Positions 31,280-40,267 of a stretch of 64,000 bases of DNA are shown one piece after another; within the stretch, counting starts at the first letter, position 1, and each line of letters starts with the position of its first letter. Both the position numbers and the translations under genes were made by a program. Source of the DNA: Streptomyces sp. NBC_00670 (GTDB taxonomy: Bacteria; Actinomycetota; Actinomycetes; Streptomycetales; Streptomycetaceae). The DNA lies in assembly GCF_036226765.1 (NCBI RefSeq), contig NZ_CP109017.1, positions 6,883,001-6,947,000 on the forward strand, read 5' to 3'. The notes beneath the pieces are model-generated. The model was given only the letters and a program-made list of their open reading frames with translations, was not told the DNA's origin and ran no database searches.

Positions 31280-32677
31280 ATGGCGCCGGCGCCGAAGGAC
31301 GCACCGCACGAGCGGACGGCGGGGTCCGCGCACAGCGGAAGCGGAAGCGGAAGCGGAGGCGGAAGCGGAGGCGGAAGCAGGGGCGAGGGCAGAGGCGGAG
31401 GCGGAGGCGGGGACGGCAGGCGGCGCGTCGCCGTCGTGGGCAGCGGGGTCGCGGGCCTCACCGCCGCGTACCTGTTGGCCCGTACCCACCACGTCACGCT
31501 GTACGAGGCGGACGACCGGCTCGGCGGCCACGCCCACACCCACACGCTGACCTCCTCCGACGGCCGCAGGCACCGCGTCGACTCCGGATTCATCGTGCAC
31601 AACCGCCGCACCTACCCGCACCTGCTGAGGCTCTTCGACGAACTGGGTGTCGCCACGCAGGAGTCGGAGATGAGCATGTCGGTGCGGTGCGAGGGGTGCG
31701 GGCTGGAGTACGCCGGCGCCCGCGGCCCCACCGGACTCCTCGCCCACCCGCGCAACCTCCTGCGCGGCCGGTATCTGCGGATGCTGCGCGAGGTGCCCGC
31801 CTTCCACCGCGCGGCCCGCCGACTGTTGGCGGAGGACGGGGAGACCGACGGGTTCACCCTCGGCGAGTTCCTCGGCCGCGAGCGCTTCTCGCCCTACTTC
31901 CGCGCCCACTTCATGACCCCGCTCGTCTCCGCCGTCTGGTCCTGCGACGCGGCCACCGCCCTGCGCCACCCGGCCGCCCATCTGTTCCGGTTCCTGGAGC
32001 ACCACGGGATGCTCTCCGTCGGCGGCTCGCCGGTGTGGCGCACGGTGACCGGGGGCTCGCGACGCTACGTGGACCGGGTCGCCGAACGGCTCGACACCGT
32101 CCGCACCACCGCCCCCGTCCGCGCCCTGCGCCGGCACGCCGACGGCGCCGAGATCGTCACCGGGGACGGCGCCACCGCCGCGCACGACGCCGTCGTCGTC
32201 GCCACCCACCCCGACCAGGCGCTGCGCCTCCTCGCCGACGCCACCCCGCGGGAGAAGGAGGTGCTCGGCGCCTTCCGCTACTCCCGCAACACCACCCTCC
32301 TGCACACCGACACCACCCTCCTCCCGCGCGCCCAGGGCGCCCGCGCCTCCTGGAACTACCTGATGCCCTCCTGCACCGCCGCCGCCGACCATGTCCGGGT
32401 CAGCTACGACATGAACCGGCTGCAACGCCTCGACGCCCCCGAGACGTTCGTCGTCACCCTCGGCGGCGAGGACCGCGTCGACCCCGGCAGCGTCCGCGCC
32501 CGGATGGTCTACGACCACCCCGTCCACACGCCCGCCTCGGTGGCCGCCCAGCGCCGGCTGCCCGAACTGGACACCGACGTCTGCGCGTTCGCCGGCGCCT
32601 ACCACGGCTGGGGGTTCCACGAGGACGGCTGCCGCTCCGGGGTCCGGGCCGCCGCCGTCCTGGGGGTGCGCTGGTGA
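31280..32677 (+). CDS. FAD-dependent oxidoreductase of the branched/cyclopropane fatty-acid operon (BfaA/Rv0449c-like)
   Basis: 465 aa. An unusual low-complexity N-terminus (Gly/Ser/Arg, residues 15-45) precedes the FAD dinucleotide fold RRVAVVGSGVAGLTAAYLLA, the motif EADDRLGGHAHTHTL and a C-terminal FAD contact near FAGAYHGWGFHEDGC. In mycobacteria the homologue beside UfaA1 is implicated in 10-methyl fatty-acid formation, reducing the methylene intermediate. Here it leads five coupled genes. GGGGAGGAGAC precedes ATG 31280. The product could equally be a cyclopropane lipid in this organism. Confidence 0.85.
   Translation: MAPAPKDAPHERTAGSAHSGSGSGSGGGSGGGSRGEGRGGGGGGDGRRRVAVVGSGVAGLTAAYLLARTHHVTLYEADDRLGGHAHTHTLTSSDGRRHRVDSGFIVHNRRTYPHLLRLFDELGVATQESEMSMSVRCEGCGLEYAGARGPTGLLAHPRNLLRGRYLRMLREVPAFHRAARRLLAEDGETDGFTLGEFLGRERFSPYFRAHFMTPLVSAVWSCDAATALRHPAAHLFRFLEHHGMLSVGGSPVWRTVTGGSRRYVDRVAERLDTVRTTAPVRALRRHADGAEIVTGDGATAAHDAVVVATHPDQALRLLADATPREKEVLGAFRYSRNTTLLHTDTTLLPRAQGARASWNYLMPSCTAAADHVRVSYDMNRLQRLDAPETFVVTLGGEDRVDPGSVRARMVYDHPVHTPASVAAQRRLPELDTDVCAFAGAYHGWGFHEDGCRSGVRAAAVLGVRW
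31334..31412 (+). repeat. GGAAGC/GGAGGC hexanucleotide-type microsatellite in the oxidoreductase gene
   Basis: Tandem imperfect six-base units (AGCGGA and GGCGGA variants) encode a Ser-Gly / Gly-Gly linker between the start codon and the FAD-binding fold. Because the unit is a multiple of three, copy-number change alters linker length without breaking the frame. Confidence 0.75.
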
Positions 32678-33453
32678 CGGCGGCCCCCACCGGCGCGCCC
32701 GCGCTGTACCCGTGCGTCATCCACCACGTGCGCACCGCGCCCACCCGGTACGCGCTGCGCCACCGCACCTATCTGTGGCTCCTCGACCCCGACACCCCGC
32801 CCCGGCTGCCGCGCCCGCTGCGGCCCTGGGCCCGTTTCGACCCGCGCGACCACTTCGACGGCACCGCGCCCACCCTGCGCGCGGGCCTCGACCGGTTCCT
32901 CGCCGGACACGGCGTCGACCTCCGGGGCGGCCGCGTCCTGATGCTCACCCAGGCCCGTGTGTTCGGGTACGTCTTCAACCCGCTCACCCTGTACTGGTGC
33001 CACGGCCCCGACGGCCGCCCGCGCTGCGTCGTCGCCGAGGTGCACAACACCTACGGGCAGCGGCACGGTTACCTGCTGACCACCCCCGAGGCCACCGAGG
33101 AGGGGACGGGCGCGGAGTACCGCACCGGCAAGGAGTTCTACGTCTCACCGTTCTTCCCCGTCGACGGCCGCTACCGCATGCGGCTGCCGGAGCCGGGGGA
33201 GCGGCTCGACCTCACCGTGCACCTCGAACGCGAGGGCGGCCGGCCCTTCACCGCCACCGTCCGGGGCGCCCGGCGGGCCGTCACACCGGGCGCGCTGCTG
33301 CGGCTCGCGCTGCGCCACCCGTGGTCCACCCTCGCGGTGTCCGCCGCCATCCGACTGCACGGCATCCGCCTCTTCCTGCGCGGTCTGCCCGTGCGGCCGC
33401 GCCCCGGCCGCCCCCGCCGCCCCGGTAAGCCCCTTCAGGAGAAAGCGACATGA
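32674..33453 (+). CDS. DUF1365 protein (Rv0448c-like)
   Basis: 259 aa. Family motifs are clear: YPCVIHHVRTAPTRYALRHR at the start, LLDPDTPP, TQARVFGYVFNPLTLYWCH, CVVAEVHNTYGQRHGY and GKEFYVSPFFPVDGRYRM. The biochemical role is not established; it is a constant partner of the FAD oxidoreductase and cyclopropane-synthase-like genes in bacteria. GTG 32674 overlaps the preceding stop (GTGA), and its own stop overlaps the next start (ATGA), so it is translated in a coupled chain. Confidence 0.88.
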   Translation: MTAAPTGAPALYPCVIHHVRTAPTRYALRHRTYLWLLDPDTPPRLPRPLRPWARFDPRDHFDGTAPTLRAGLDRFLAGHGVDLRGGRVLMLTQARVFGYVFNPLTLYWCHGPDGRPRCVVAEVHNTYGQRHGYLLTTPEATEEGTGAEYRTGKEFYVSPFFPVDGRYRMRLPEPGERLDLTVHLEREGGRPFTATVRGARRAVTPGALLRLALRHPWSTLAVSAAIRLHGIRLFLRGLPVRPRPGRPRRPGKPLQEKAT

Positions 33454-34763
33454 GCACAACCCAGTCCGCCACCCCGCGCACCCGCCCGTCGGTGACCACC
33501 GCCCCGCCCGGGCGTCCCTCCGCCGTCGACCCCGTCCGCTGGCCCGACGTGGCCGCGCCGCCGCGGTCCTCCCGGCTCCGTACCGCCGTCACCGCCGCCG
33601 TCGTACGCCGGGCCCTGGACCGGCTGCCGCTGAACGTCCGCTGCGCCGACGGCACCCGGGCCGGGACGGGCGGTCCCCTGCTGGAGATCCGGGACCCCCG
33701 GGCGTTCCACGGCCGCATCGGCTCCCAGGGGCTGGTCGGCTTCGGGGAGTCGTACATGGCCGGTGAGTGGGACGCCCCCGACCTCGTCGCCACCCTCGGT
33801 GTGTTCGCGGCCCACGCCGCCGACCTGATCCCCGCCCCGCTGCAACGGCTGCGCCGCATATGGGAGTTGCGCCGCCCCGACCGGGAACGCAACACACCCG
33901 CCGGCGCCCGCGACAACATCAGCCGCCACTACGACCTGTCCAACGACCTGTTCACGCTCTTCCTGGACGACACCCTCACCTACTCCTCCGCCGTCTTCCG
34001 CGGCCTGCCCGCCCGTCAGGACCTGCTCGCCGCCGCCCAGCACCGCAAGATCGACCGGCTGCTCGACCTCGCCGAGGTCGGCGAGGGCACCCGGCTCCTG
34101 GAAATCGGCACCGGCTGGGGCGAACTGGCCCTGCGGGCCGCCGCACGCGGCGCCCACGTCACCTCGCTCACCCTCTCCCGCGAACAGCGCGACCTCGCCC
34201 TCGCCCGGATCGCCGGGGCGGGCCTCAGTGACCGCGTCTCGGTCGAACTGTGCGACTACCGCGAGGCCCGGGGCACCTACGACGCCGTCGTCAGCGTCGA
34301 GATGATCGAGGCCGTCGGCGCGGAGTTCTGGCCGGTGTACTTCCGCGCCCTCGACGAACGGCTCGCCCCCGGCGGCCGGATCGCGTTGCAGGCCATCACC
34401 ATGCCGCACGACCGGATGCTCGCCAGCCGCGCCACCTTCACCTGGATCGGCAAGTACATCTTCCCCGGCGGGCTGCTGCCCTCCGTCGAGGCCGTCGAGG
34501 AGACCGTGCGGGAGCACACCGGCCTGACCGTCGCCCGCCGCGACGGCTTCGGCGCCCACTACGCCGAGACGCTGCGGCTGTGGCGGGAGCGGTTCACCGC
34601 GCGCGCCGACGAGGTCGACGCGCTCGGCTTCGACGAGACCTTCCGCCGCATGTGGACCTTCTACCTCGCCTACTCCGAGGCCGGGTTCCGCTCCGGCTAC
34701 CTCGACGTCCAGCAGTACCTGTTCACCAAGCGGACCACGCACGAGGAGAACACCGCACGATGA
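33450..34763 (+). CDS. Cyclopropane-fatty-acid-synthase-like methyltransferase 1
   Basis: 437 aa. It has the N-terminal lipid-binding part (QGLVGFGESYMAGEWDAPDL), then DNISRHYDLSNDLFTLFLDDTLTYS, the SAM motif LLEIGTGWGELALRAAARGA and the active-site region SVEMIEAVGAEFW, ending SEAGFRSGYLDVQQYLFTK. These match the CFAS/UfaA family, which methylates double bonds of membrane phospholipid acyl chains using SAM. The His of the E. coli LLHTIG loop is Gln here (ALQAITM), as in many actinobacterial members. It overlaps both neighbours by four bases. Confidence 0.9.
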   Translation: MSTTQSATPRTRPSVTTAPPGRPSAVDPVRWPDVAAPPRSSRLRTAVTAAVVRRALDRLPLNVRCADGTRAGTGGPLLEIRDPRAFHGRIGSQGLVGFGESYMAGEWDAPDLVATLGVFAAHAADLIPAPLQRLRRIWELRRPDRERNTPAGARDNISRHYDLSNDLFTLFLDDTLTYSSAVFRGLPARQDLLAAAQHRKIDRLLDLAEVGEGTRLLEIGTGWGELALRAAARGAHVTSLTLSREQRDLALARIAGAGLSDRVSVELCDYREARGTYDAVVSVEMIEAVGAEFWPVYFRALDERLAPGGRIALQAITMPHDRMLASRATFTWIGKYIFPGGLLPSVEAVEETVREHTGLTVARRDGFGAHYAETLRLWRERFTARADEVDALGFDETFRRMWTFYLAYSEAGFRSGYLDVQQYLFTKRTTHEENTAR

Positions 34764-36094
34764 GCCCCGCCCCCACACCCCGGCCCGGCACCACGCGGCG
34801 CGGCGCCGCGCACCGGCTCGCCGCGCTCGCCGAGGACGCGCTCGGCGGCCCCCTCCCGGTCCGGCTGCGCACCTGGGACGGCACCGAGGCCGGCCCCGCC
34901 GAGGCCCCCGTCCTCGTCGTCCGCACCCGGCGCGCGCTGCGCCGGCTGCTGTGGGAACCCGGCGAACTCGGCCTGGCCCAGGCGTACGTGACCGGGGAGA
35001 TCGACGTCGAGGGCGACCTCGCGCACGGGCTGCGGCTGATGTGGGCCGCCGCCCGCGAACGCGGACTGCACGCCCCCCGCCTCACGCTCGCCGACCGGGC
35101 CCGCGCGGCCGGCATCGCGCTGCGGCTCGGCGCCGTCGGCCCCCGCCCCGCCGCCCCGGCCACCCAGGCCCGGCTGCGCGGCGGACCGCACAGCAAGGCC
35201 CGCGACCGGGCCGCCATCAGCCACCACTACGACCTGTCCAACGACTTCTACCGGCTGCTCCTCGACGAGACCATGGCCTACTCCTGCGGCTACTGGGCGA
35301 GCGAGAACGCTGACTTCACTGCCTTCACCCCGGCCGACGCCCAGCGGGCCAAGCTGGAGCTGGTCTGCCGCAAGCTCGGCCTGGTTCCGGGCGCCCGGCT
35401 GCTCGACATCGGCTGCGGCTGGGGCTCGCTCACCCTGTACGCCGCCGAACGGCACAAGGCGCAGGTCACCGCCGTCACCCTGGCCCGCGAACAGGCCGCG
35501 TACGTACGGGAGCGGGTGTGCGAGCGCGGCCTCGAACACCGGGTGGAGGTGGTGTGCCAGGACTACCGGGACATCACCGGCGGCGGCTACGACGCCGTCT
35601 CCACGATCGAGATGGGCGAACACGTCGGCGACGACGCCTACCCGGCCTTCGCCGCCGCCCTGCACCGGCTGCTCCGCCCGCAGGGCCGCGTGCTCGTCCA
35701 GCAGATGTCACGCGGGCGCACCGCGCCCGGCGGGGGCCCGTTCATCGAGGGGTACATCGCGCCCGACATGCACATGCGCCCGCTCGGCGAGACCGTCGGC
35801 CTGCTGGAGGGGGCGGGTCTGGAGGTGCGGTCGGTGGAGTCGCTGCGCGAGCACTACGTGCGCACCGTCGAGGCCTGGCACCGCACCCTGGAGGAGCGGT
35901 GGGCCGACGCCGTCGCACTCGTCGGCGAGGAGACCGCGCGGGTGTGGCGGCTCTATCTCGTCGGCGGGGCGCTGGCGTTCGAGGAGCGGCGGATGGGCGT
36001 CGACCAGATCCTCGGCGTACGCACCACCCCGGGCGGCGGCAGCGGCATGCCCGCGACTCCGCACCGCTGGTACACGGGACCGGAGGTGCCGTGA
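34760..36094 (+). CDS. Cyclopropane-fatty-acid-synthase-like methyltransferase 2 (UfaA1/BfaB-like)
   Basis: 444 aa. The order of motifs parallels the first methyltransferase: LGLAQAYVTGEIDVEGDLAH, ISHHYDLSNDFYRLLLDETM, LLDIGCGWGSLTLYAAERH, STIEMGEHVGDDAYPAF, VQQMSRG and YIAPDMHMRPLGETVGLLE. It resembles UfaA1 (Rv0447c) of mycobacteria, linked to tuberculostearic (10-methylstearic) acid. Two non-identical copies in tandem suggest different double-bond positions or products. ATG 34760 overlaps the upstream stop, and the downstream DUF1295 start overlaps its own stop. Confidence 0.9.
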   Translation: MSPAPTPRPGTTRRGAAHRLAALAEDALGGPLPVRLRTWDGTEAGPAEAPVLVVRTRRALRRLLWEPGELGLAQAYVTGEIDVEGDLAHGLRLMWAAARERGLHAPRLTLADRARAAGIALRLGAVGPRPAAPATQARLRGGPHSKARDRAAISHHYDLSNDFYRLLLDETMAYSCGYWASENADFTAFTPADAQRAKLELVCRKLGLVPGARLLDIGCGWGSLTLYAAERHKAQVTAVTLAREQAAYVRERVCERGLEHRVEVVCQDYRDITGGGYDAVSTIEMGEHVGDDAYPAFAAALHRLLRPQGRVLVQQMSRGRTAPGGGPFIEGYIAPDMHMRPLGETVGLLEGAGLEVRSVESLREHYVRTVEAWHRTLEERWADAVALVGEETARVWRLYLVGGALAFEERRMGVDQILGVRTTPGGGSGMPATPHRWYTGPEVP

Positions 36095-36927
36095 GCGCGC
36101 TCGCCGCCGGAGACCCCGGCTTCGACTGGCAGGCGTTCGCGGGCGGCCTCGGCTGGTCGGCCACGGCCGCGTTCGGCGTCATGCTCGCCACCTTCGCCGT
36201 CGCGCTGCGCAAGGGCGTGCACCGCGTGGTGGACAGCGCCTGGGGCATCGGCTTCGCCGCGGTCGCCCTCGTCACCTGTGCCGTCTCCGCGGACAGCGGT
36301 GACACCGGGCGGCGGGTCCTGGTGACCGTCCTGACCGCCGCGTGGGGGCTGCGGCTCGCGGTGCACATCGCCCGGCGCGGACGCGGCCACGGGGAGGACC
36401 CGCGCTACGAGAGGCTGCTCGCCAAGGCCCCCGGCAGCCGCACCTGGTACGCGCTGCGCACGGTCTACTGCCTCCAGGGCGCCCTGGTGTGGCTGGTGTC
36501 GCTGCCGGTGCAGGCCGCCTCGTACGCCCCGGGCCCGCTCGGCGTCCTCGCGTGGGCCGGGACGGCGGTGTGGGCGGTGGGGCTGTGCTTCGAGGCGGTG
36601 GGGGACGCCCAGTTGACCCGGTTCAAGGCCGACCCCGGGCACCGGGGCCGGATCATGGACCGGGGCCTGTGGGCCTGGACCCGGCACCCCAACTACTTCG
36701 GGGACTTCCTCGTCTGGTGGGGGCTGTACCTGGTGGCGTGCGACGCGGGGGTGCCGGGCGCGGCGGCCGGCGCCGTCTCCCCGCTCGTCATGACCTTCCT
36801 GCTCACCCGCGGCAGCGGCAAGGCGCTCCTGGAGCGGCACATGGCCGGCCGCCCCGGCTACGCCGAGTACGCCGCCCGCACCAGCGGCTTCTTCCCGTGG
36901 CCGCCGGGACGGGGCGGGCCGACGTGA
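36091..36927 (+). CDS. DUF1295 / steroid 5-alpha-reductase-like membrane protein (Rv0446c-like)
   Basis: 278 aa integral membrane protein with about seven hydrophobic helices and the conserved C-terminal block RIMDRGLWAWTRHPNYFGDFLVWWGLYL, LTRGSGKALLERHMAGRPGY. The family resembles NADPH-dependent reductases and isoprenylcysteine methyltransferases of the membrane. It closes the five-gene operon in the mycobacterial order. A reductive step on the lipid product or intermediate is inferred only from context. Confidence 0.87.
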   Translation: MSALAAGDPGFDWQAFAGGLGWSATAAFGVMLATFAVALRKGVHRVVDSAWGIGFAAVALVTCAVSADSGDTGRRVLVTVLTAAWGLRLAVHIARRGRGHGEDPRYERLLAKAPGSRTWYALRTVYCLQGALVWLVSLPVQAASYAPGPLGVLAWAGTAVWAVGLCFEAVGDAQLTRFKADPGHRGRIMDRGLWAWTRHPNYFGDFLVWWGLYLVACDAGVPGAAAGAVSPLVMTFLLTRGSGKALLERHMAGRPGYAEYAARTSGFFPWPPGRGGPT

Positions 36928-36967
36928 CGGATCGAAGGGGCGGGGCGGGCCAGGCCGGCGGGGTGGT

Positions 36968-38431
36968 TCAGGCCGGCGGGGCGGACAGGGCCGCGCCGAA
37001 GGACGCCTTGACCGCCTCGTAGCCGAAGGAGTCGGGGCCGAAGAGGAGGGAGCCCTCGCCGGTGAGGCCGCCGTCGCCGCCGTAGAGCAGGCTCACCGCG
37101 CCGGTGCCCTTCCACTTGCCGCGCGCCCCGACGGCCAGGTCGGTGGTGCCGTCGCCGTTGTAGTCGCCCGGGGCGAGCGCCGCGCCGAACAGGTCGCCCG
37201 TCTCGGCCACACCGACGACGCCCTTGGTGTCCAGGGAGAGCGTCCGCGCGGCCGAGGAGTCCAGCCGGCCGTCGCCGCCGGGGACGACGGTGAGCGCGCC
37301 GGCGTTGGAGAAGCCGTCGCTGTCCGGTGCGCTCGTGTCGCTGACCAGGAGGTCGGCGTGGCCGTCGCCGTTCACGTCCGCGAGGGCGGCGGCGGTGCCC
37401 TGAGGGGGGCCGCCGTCCCACACCACGGCGTGCGCCGCGTCGAGGCCGCCCGTGCCGCCGGGGAAGGTGCGCAGGAGGTAGTCGTCGGGGCCGTCGGAGA
37501 AGCCGGTGTCGATGACGACGTCGTCCTTGCCGTCGCCGTCGACGTCCCCGACCACGGCGTCGTAGTCCGCGAACGGCAGGCCGATGTTCCGGCCCAGCGG
37601 CGTGCTCTTGAGCCCGCTCCTGGAGCCGGGCAGGACACCGAGGGTGCCCTCGTCGGCCGGGTCGTCGAAGTAGGCGACGGTGACCAGGTCGTCGTAGCCG
37701 TCGCCGTCGATGTCGCCGCTCTCGATGCCGTGCGTGCCGGCGCCGCCGCCGGGCGGGGTGATGCGGGTGAGCTTCGGCGCGGTCGTCGTGCGCAGGTTCT
37801 TGGAGCCGGGCAGCACGTCGACCTTCGTGCCGTCCACGACGGCGAGGTCCTTCAGCCCGTCGTGGTCGAAGTCGCCCAGGGCGAGCCGGCCGCCGAAGCC
37901 CTGCCGGGCGGTGACGGTCGGGGAGTGGAAGGCGATGGCCTTGTCGGACAGCCCGGTGGGCGACCCGAAGACCACCGTCACCGAACCGGCGCCCTTGACG
38001 TCGCCGATGGCCTCGCCGCTCGCGCCGACGACCAGGTCGGCGTACCCGTCGCCGTCCATGTCGCCCAGCGCGAGCGCGGACCCGAACCGGTCACCGGCCT
38101 CCGGGGTGCCCGGCACCCCGGCGTGGGACTGGGTGAGCCCCTGGTGCCGGTCGACCCGGACGCCGCCGGAGGTGCCGAAGGTCAGCGCCACGTAACCGGC
38201 CTTGGCGTGGTCCTTGACGGCGGCGTCGGGCGCGCCGACCGCGAGGTCGTCATACCCGTCGCCGTCCAGGTCGGCGGCCTTGCCCGCGCCCGCCCCGGCC
38301 GCGGCGAGCGCCACGGCGCCGCTGTCGGCGGCCGGTACGGCCGTACCGGACCCGGCGGGCTGTACGACCACCGCCAGCGCTCCCACGACCACGGCCGCGG
38401 CGGCCCCCACCGACAGCTTGGCTCTGCCCAT
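36968..38431 (-). CDS. Secreted FG-GAP repeat (integrin-alpha-like beta-propeller) protein
   Basis: 487 aa. A signal peptide (AKLSVGAAAAVVVGALAVVV) is followed by about seven FG-GAP/calcium-binding repeats such as DLDGDGYDDLAVGAPDA, DMDGDGYADLVVGASGEA, DFDHDGLKDLAVVDG, DIDGDGYDDLVTVA, DVDGDGKDDVVIDTG and DYNGDGTTDLAVGARG, each with a D-x-D-x-D-G loop. It probably folds into a calcium-stabilised seven-bladed propeller at the cell surface or outside the cell. No enzyme domain is attached. The start at ATG 38431 is supported by the signal peptide. Confidence 0.9.
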   Translation of the reverse strand: MGRAKLSVGAAAAVVVGALAVVVQPAGSGTAVPAADSGAVALAAAGAGAGKAADLDGDGYDDLAVGAPDAAVKDHAKAGYVALTFGTSGGVRVDRHQGLTQSHAGVPGTPEAGDRFGSALALGDMDGDGYADLVVGASGEAIGDVKGAGSVTVVFGSPTGLSDKAIAFHSPTVTARQGFGGRLALGDFDHDGLKDLAVVDGTKVDVLPGSKNLRTTTAPKLTRITPPGGGAGTHGIESGDIDGDGYDDLVTVAYFDDPADEGTLGVLPGSRSGLKSTPLGRNIGLPFADYDAVVGDVDGDGKDDVVIDTGFSDGPDDYLLRTFPGGTGGLDAAHAVVWDGGPPQGTAAALADVNGDGHADLLVSDTSAPDSDGFSNAGALTVVPGGDGRLDSSAARTLSLDTKGVVGVAETGDLFGAALAPGDYNGDGTTDLAVGARGKWKGTGAVSLLYGGDGGLTGEGSLLFGPDSFGYEAVKASFGAALSAPPA

Positions 38432-38613
38432 GTCCGTTCCCTCTCCCCGAAGGTGCTTCCCGCCCCGCGCACCCGGTGCGCCGGCCGGAGCCGGCACGGG
38501 TGTGCGCAGGAGGAGACCGACGAGGAGGTGAAATGGTTGGGCCGGAACGGGAAACTCCGCGTGACGGTCCGGACCGGGCCGCGTGCGGGCGGGGGCGCCG
38601 GTGGTGCGGCGGC

Positions 38614-39108
38614 TCAGCCGTGGAAGGTGATGTACCCGTTGCCGTCGCGGTCGTTGGCGGACTTGCTGTACGCGTGCACGTCCGAGCGGGGGCCCGACGG
38701 CTTGTACAGGTAGATCGTGTCCTTGTCGTTGTTCCAGACGAAGTTGCAGTTGTCGCGGTAGACGACGTTGCCCGCGTCGGAGTCGTTGCCGTTGCCGCCG
38801 CGCAGCTTCACGTAGTCGCCGGGCTGGAGGTAGTGGTTCGCGGTGAACTTGAACCGGTTGCCGGCCGCGTCCTTCACGACGTAGTTCTTCAGGTTGACCG
38901 TCGCGGTCTTCGAGTAGTTCTTGATCGTCAGGTACTCCTGCTTGGTATTGCCCGACGTGCAGCTGTTGGAGTCCCGGCCCGGCGCGTCGTACTGGACGCC
39001 GCGGATCTTCAGCGCCGACGAGTACTCGGCGGCCTGGGCCGGGGCGGCTATGACGGCGGCGAGGCTGCCGGCGGTGGCGGCCACGACGATGGCATGACGC
39101 TTGCGCAT
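38614..39108 (-). CDS. Secreted lamin-tail-domain (LTD) protein
   Basis: 164 aa. Signal peptide MRKRHAIVVAATAGSLAAVI to APAQAAE, then a single immunoglobulin-like LTD fold: ALKIRGVQYDAPG, KQEYLTIKNYSKTATVNLKNY, DAAGNRFKFTANHYLQPGDYVKL and a C-terminal DRDGNGYITFHG. Two cysteines (CTSG and NCNF) could form a disulfide. In Streptomyces such short LTD proteins are exported; ligands are unknown. GGGGGGAT lies upstream of ATG 39108. Codon use is richer in Asn and Lys than its neighbours. Confidence 0.87.
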   Translation of the reverse strand: MRKRHAIVVAATAGSLAAVIAAPAQAAEYSSALKIRGVQYDAPGRDSNSCTSGNTKQEYLTIKNYSKTATVNLKNYVVKDAAGNRFKFTANHYLQPGDYVKLRGGNGNDSDAGNVVYRDNCNFVWNNDKDTIYLYKPSGPRSDVHAYSKSANDRDGNGYITFHG

Positions 39109-39265
39109 GAGGAATCCCCCCTCAACGGTGCGGATGAAGCGGATGGAGCCTACACGCCGCATGACGGGAAAGTGGCGAGAGGGTGCAGAAAGTGTGAAGT
39201 GGCAGGTGGGGGTGGTGGTTGGACGGTGGTTGGACGGTGCTCCGTGTCGCGGTCGGGGACCGTGC

Positions 39266-40267
39266 TCAGCCGTGCAGCGACCGGTAGGCGTCCACGCTGC
39301 CCGGGTGCAGCGGGATGCTCCCGGTGCCGATCAGACTGCGGACGTCGAGGAACTGGGTGCCGACCACGTGCGTCGGCACCAGCGCCCCGGCGTGCCGGAC
39401 CAGCAGCCGGGTGAGCGCGTCCGCGACGGCGCGCGGCAGACCCGGGCGGCACACCAGCAGATTGGACACGCCGATGGTCGCGGTGCCGCCCGCGCCCCGG
39501 TACGCCCCCTGCGGCAGCGCCACCTGGTCGAGCCCCGAAGCCGCCAGCCCCCGCGATCCGCCCAGCCGGGGCAGCAACCCCGCCAGCGGCAGGAACCGCA
39601 GCCCGGGCCGGGCGGCCAGGCCGGCCAGTACGGGGATGGGGGCGCCGCCCGCGACCAGCAGGGCGTCGACGGTCCCGCCGCGCACGGCCCCGGCGACGGC
39701 CGTCATCGGCAGATGCCGCACCGCCACGTCCCGGCCGGGCTTGAGCCCCGCCGCCCGCAGCACCCGTTCGCCGAGCAGCGCCCCGCCCGAGCCGGTGGCG
39801 CCCAGCCACACGGTGTGCCCGGCGAGACCGGACACGTCCCGCACGGCCGCGTCCGCCACCACGGCGAACTGCAGATACGTCTCGTAGACCCGGCCGATCG
39901 CCCGCAGCGGCACCCGGCGGCCGAACGGTGCCCCGCCCTCGGCGGCGGTGCGCGCGGTGTCGGTGAGCACCAGCGCGAGGTCGGCGCTCCCCGCCCGCAG
40001 CCGCTCGATGTTGTCGACGCTCGCGGCGGTGGTGAGCACCTCGCAGCGCAGCCGCGGCAGGGTCGAGTCGATCAACTCGGCGAGCAGCCGCCCGAACGCG
40101 GCGTGCACCCCCTCGGACTCCCCGGTCGCCAGCCGGAGCACGCCCGTGGGGCCCGGGTCCCGCGCGGAAGCGTCCCCGCCGAGCGCCGCGCCCAGCGCGA
40201 GGGTCCCGAGCACACCGAGCCCGCCGCGCAGGGCGGCACGACGGCGGAAGGGCAGGCTCTCGGTCAT
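39266..40267 (-). CDS. TAXI-family solute-binding protein coupled to a two-component system
   Basis: 333 aa. The N-terminus is a Tat- or Sec-type signal (FRRRAALRGGLGVLGTLALG). The mature part has the TAXI pattern: LRLATGESEGVHAAFGRLLA, TTAASVDNIERLRAGSADLALV, AGHTVWLGATGSGG and VALPQGAYRG. TAXI proteins bind organic acids or amino acids for TRAP transporters, yet no TRAP permease genes are present. Its start overlaps the stop of the histidine kinase gene (ATGA). It probably presents ligand to the kinase, as in TctC/TctDE-type systems. Confidence 0.85.
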   Translation of the reverse strand: MTESLPFRRRAALRGGLGVLGTLALGAALGGDASARDPGPTGVLRLATGESEGVHAAFGRLLAELIDSTLPRLRCEVLTTAASVDNIERLRAGSADLALVLTDTARTAAEGGAPFGRRVPLRAIGRVYETYLQFAVVADAAVRDVSGLAGHTVWLGATGSGGALLGERVLRAAGLKPGRDVAVRHLPMTAVAGAVRGGTVDALLVAGGAPIPVLAGLAARPGLRFLPLAGLLPRLGGSRGLAASGLDQVALPQGAYRGAGGTATIGVSNLLVCRPGLPRAVADALTRLLVRHAGALVPTHVVGTQFLDVRSLIGTGSIPLHPGSVDAYRSLHG

